DNA of 64,000 nt from Cyclina sinensis (taxonomy: Eukaryota > Mollusca > Bivalvia > Venerida > Veneridae): contig JAAONU010000009.1 in the NCBI GenBank assembly GCA_012932295.1, positions 13,371,796 through 13,435,795 of the forward strand, given 5' to 3'. The translations under genes were made by a program, and so were the position numbers. The notes beneath the pieces are model-generated. The model had not been told where the DNA came from. It did not search any database and saw nothing but the letters and a program-made list of their open reading frames with translations. This document shows, in pieces, positions 60,520 through 64,000 of the stretch (its first letter is position 1; the number at the start of each line of letters is the position of its first letter).

Positions 60520-61980
60520 AAATTAGCTTAAAAGCAACACGATATATCTGGTAACAGAGTTATGTACAAGCTCTAAGTCCGTTACTTTAAGAATGAACTT
60601 TACACAGCCAAACAAGGCCATGAATATCTTTCTATGCCAACACATTCTTAGATACCGTAAGTTTCTTAACTATCCTTAAAAGTTCAGTGTTATGGACTTT
60701 CTTTCCTTCCAATATAAACACAATGCAACACACAGAACTTTTGTCTCCGACATCAATACGATGTTTTACATGAAAATCTGATCTTTTAGAATGGATTCTC
60801 TTTCTATATAATAGGATATGAATTATTTTACACTAGACTGCCCACGTCTTTGCGAGCAAAAAGATACACATATAAGTACATTGACATTTAAATAAATCAC
60901 CCAGACAGTTCATCGTACCCTCTCCCTTGCAAATACTAAATCCTTTATACATTCACAACAATACCCAGCAGACATTTTATTTTGTAAAAAAAAAAAAAAA
61001 CTGACACGCAGAGTAAATAAACAATAATGAATGAATAATGAATATATTGCATGTTAACACAGGCTATTAATTGTAACAAATGCTTGCTCTAGCTGCATAA
61101 CGAGTCCAGGTAAAAGTAAGCATTCTCACATTTCATTTTAAATGTCCAATAAACTGACATTATTCCAAGAAGCAAATAAAAACTTTTACTACTAACTGTG
61201 TCTTCTACAAGTATTGATTAAACAACAGCATTCTATCTTGGTTGCATTAAAAATACTCAACGAATATTAAGTTTATGTTAAGCTGGTTCCTTCGAGTAAC
61301 AGTGAAGGTATCTTCATTAATTAAAAAATACACCATTCAATGTCCTAACGGCTTTGACAAAATTTCAGTTTTTTTCTTTAGAAATCTGATTCTTTACGAG
61401 AAGGGGACCGTGTATTTTAATGGGCAGTGTTGATTTTTTAATTGATTAATACATACTTTTCATCCTGCGGTTTTTGTCTTGCAAAATACGGACTCGCTGA
61501 TACTTCGACAAAGACATCTTTTTTAGAATTGGCGTAAATATCTATACATGAAATAATAATATGTTGGATTTGCTATGCTTTACAGAGTTTTCGTTTTTGT
61601 GCCTAACATTGTATCAAGTTTTTCTTTTAGAAACCGAAAAATTTGTTTCAGAAAAAGGAGTTTTCGTTATGATATTTGAAATATTGATAAAATGCTTATT
61701 CAATTCATTTACGATATTTAAATAATTTTTCAATAAGCTGATCTTTTTTTTCAATTTTCGAAGGAAAAGCGATGCGTCTCATTTAATAAGCGTTTAATAT
61801 ATCTTTTAAATTTTTTCCATATGTAGCTTGAATCCTTGTTGCTTTGTATTGCTCTATTAAAGATTTTTTTCTTAGCCTTTTTTATTTACGAAATTACTTT
61901 ATTTCTAAGTGTTTTATACTGCTAAAAGTCTCCATTGATATGACACTTAGAGTTACCAGTGAATATAACTCTGATGATAA
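60520..61980. other. No recognisable feature
   Basis: Poly-A run near 60990 and AT-rich DNA. The frame at 61894-62127 overlaps the Tc1-like terminus and is not a gene. Confidence 0.45.
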
Positions 61981-61983
61981 CAC

Positions 61984-63370
61984 ACTGCTCAAATTAATTA
62001 AAGGAGCGCCCATATAATCTATGAAATACCATATGCGTTGAGTAGATTTATGAATATCTTTTACAGAAATAACAAAATCGTTCTTTTTACAAAAACAAAT
62101 TGGCATTTTCATCGCCAACAGGCACATTCCTGAACAGAGACAGTGTCCAGGATATGAATACTATCAAATTAAATTTGAAATGGTGCTCTTACAGGAGAAC
62201 AAGCAATGTCTGTAAAAGCAGATTCAGGCCTGGAAACGTTTCATAGTAAGTTTCAGTAATCAGCCTATCCTTTTCGGGAGTTTAGGCACTCTCTGCATCG
62301 TCTGGGCATGCTCCTGATGACACTTCTGATCATATCCTGTGATATGGCATCCCATTCTGCTACAAGAGCATGAGAAAGCTCACAGACGTTCTGCACAGGG
62401 TTCGGACGCAAAGGAAGTTTACGAGAAAGCATACCCCAGACATGCTCTATAACGTTACGATCGGGAGACCTTGCTGGCCAGTCTATGACCTCAATACCTT
62501 CATCATCAAAGAAGTTTCGGACGATTCTTGCATTGTGTGCTCGAGCATTTTCTTGCACTAAACTAAAAATCTCACCTTTTGCACCAGCATATGGTCTAAC
62601 AATTGGTTCTAGGATCTCGTCCTGATTTCTCGGGGCCGTCAGACTACCTCCTGGAATCACATAAAGGTCTGTGCGCCCGTCAATGGATATCCCTGCCCAC
62701 ACCATAACTGACTCACCGCCAAACCTGGAATATGGAATAATGTTACATTCCGCATATCTCTATCTTCGGTGACGCCACACTCTCACACGCCTGTCACAGG
62801 TCGACACATGTAGCGGCTCTCTCTGTGAAGAGCACAGATCGCCAGTGGCGCAGTTGCCAAGTGACGTGTTCCTGAGCAAACACTAACCGAGCTCTCCGGT
62901 GAGCGACGGTCAGAATTGATCCTCTGGCAGGTCTTCGGGCATCCAAACACTTCTTCAGGAAGACGATTTCGGACAGTTTGAGTGGACAAATGAACCCCTG
63001 TGGCTTGCCGAAGGTCAATTTCAATGCCAGTAGCAGTACACTGACGATTTCTGAGGGCCAAAGTTCTCAGATATCGGACGTGACGAGGTGTTGTAATGCG
63101 GTGACGACCTTGTCCAGGTCTTTTTGTGAATTCTCCAGTCTCCTGATAACGACTCCAAAACATAGCAACAACGGTACGAGAAACGTCTAGAGGGGGTTAC
63201 ACAACAAAAACAGAACAAAATACCCATGCTTTGTAAAATTATTGTAATGAGCACGGGATTTTTGAGGATATTGACCGTCGATACCTACAAACGAAATTTG
63301 CAGCGAATATCTAGTATGGTGGGCAATTTACGCCGTAACATGTTTGCGCTCCTTTAATTAATTTGAGCAG
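61984..63370 (-). mobile_element. Tc1-like DNA transposon, inactivated
   Basis: Terminal inverted repeats of about 25 bp: ACTGCTCAAATTAATTAAAG then GAGCGC at the left, with the complement at 63346-63370. TA dinucleotides lie just outside both ends (61978-61979 and 63373-63374), as expected of Tc1/mariner insertion. Length about 1.39 kb, typical of the family. The transposase runs on the minus strand. Confidence 0.9.
62265..63200 (-). pseudogene. Tc1-like transposase, several frameshifts
   Basis: N-terminal part (63163 down): a helix-turn-helix region with MFWSRYQETGEFTKRPGQGR and later GVHLSTQTVRNRL. It then shifts frame to ARRPARGSILTVAHRRARL and WQLRHWRSVLFT. The C-terminal part (62705-62265) is open: MVWAGISIDGRTDLYVI, VQENARAHNARIV and DWPARSPDRNVIEHVW. 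Of the DDE triad, the codon for the first Asp (after LFT) has lost a base, the second position reads Glu (QEN where the family has QDN), and the third Glu (IEHVW) is present. Family length is about 340 residues. It would not make an active enzyme. Confidence 0.9.
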
Positions 63371-63373
63371 AGT

Positions 63374-64000
63374 AGTTTCGCCTCTAAGGCGGCAGAACTA
63401 TGAAAGCCCTAACGGGACACATTAAAATACAAATACCGCAAATGCTAGGTTGTTTTTAAGGGGTAGATTGAATGCTGAAAATTAGGTAACAACTTCAAGT
63501 AGTCTCTCACAGAACACCATAATAGAAAAAATATATACTAAAAAATAACATGTGCGATTCTTTTTAAAGAAAGTCAAATTATAAAAAAATGAATTATAAA
63601 ATGAATTTGGACATAGTTTGAAAAACATCGTTTCTTGATGTTGTAACAGAGTACACAGACACAAATTTGTTCTAAAAATACTGAACCACATGTGAAAATG
63701 AATTTAAACAACACATCCAGTCTACAAACATAGCAGGTCGTTAGAAAAAGTTTAAAAGACTTAACTTAATGCTCAAGAATGCCAAGAAACGTCGGCTCTG
63801 TCTGCTAAGATTTTACCGAAAAGACCAGAGGAATGACTTACAAAAACAATTTAGTATGTCAATTAAAACTGATTTTACCTGTAATGCGTTCATGGTATGT
63901 TATGTATATTATCGTTTCTAGCTTAGAAGAAAAACGGTTAAACTGCAGCCATTAAGATATATTCTGAGTGCTACAGTAAACGAGTAAAGCTGGATTGAAT
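63374..64000 (+). repeat. Dispersed segment, copy 2
   Basis: Same-orientation match to 52390-53115, starting right after the TA at the end of the Tc1-like transposon (GTTTCGCCTCTAAGGCGGCAG). It runs off the window. Identity about 80-85% by eye, with a 130-bp deletion near 63925. Confidence 0.85.

Overview
The window looks like AT-rich, intron- and repeat-dominated nuclear DNA of a marine invertebrate, most likely a bivalve mollusc. The reasons are the absence of any dense gene layout, many unrelated minisatellites, a long non-LTR retrotransposon, a Tc1-like transposon, fold-back elements, and two copies of a pearl-like element (core tandem repeats, then an ACGG-type microsatellite, then a TTCGGGGGCAT terminus), a type described from oysters and clams. 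The species call is inference. No complete cellular gene is present. Almost every long open frame is either transposon-derived or a by-product of a tandem repeat.

Layout: 1-2.7 kb, nothing recognised. 2.75-4.57 kb, a 24-bp minisatellite. 5.04-7.12 kb, a large inverted repeat with a smaller palindrome inside. 7.4-10.1 kb and 19.8-21.3 kb, two diverged same-orientation copies of one segment carrying possible minus-strand exons. Between them lie an 81-bp minisatellite (12.3-14.8 kb) and, directly next to it, a nearly intact LINE (14.8-19.7 kb) with ORF1 and an endonuclease/reverse transcriptase ORF2. 22.4-23.8 kb, a palindromic MITE, a possible minus-strand terminal exon and a tRNA-like SINE head. 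23.9-25.2 kb, a 55-bp minisatellite.

From 27 to 45.2 kb the window holds three tandem copies of a minus-strand gene unit (about 27.1-34.3, 37.0-41.3 and 42.2-45.2 kb). Each has a clear first coding exon that starts MNSAAGASNVVVQQ and ends at a GT donor. Each also has a candidate terminal exon and shared flanking blocks. In the first 14 codons every difference among copies is synonymous, so this is the best evidence for a real cellular gene family here. I do not recognise the product and could not find the internal exons.

45.2-46.2 kb and 55.9-57.3 kb hold two arrays with a period near 29 bp and GTCG cores. 54.15-54.94 and 59.8-60.5 kb are pearl-like elements, the second fused to a truncated Tc1-like copy. 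61.98-63.37 kb is a fuller but inactivated Tc1-like transposon. 63.37-64 kb is a diverged duplicate of 52.39-53.11 kb.

The most unusual observation is in the LINE. ORF1 and ORF2 lie in one frame separated by a single TAG, and no usable AUG precedes the endonuclease catalytic region. ORF2 expression would therefore need stop-codon readthrough or a non-AUG restart. The 2.4-kb array just upstream could be a monomeric 5' promoter region or a chance neighbour.
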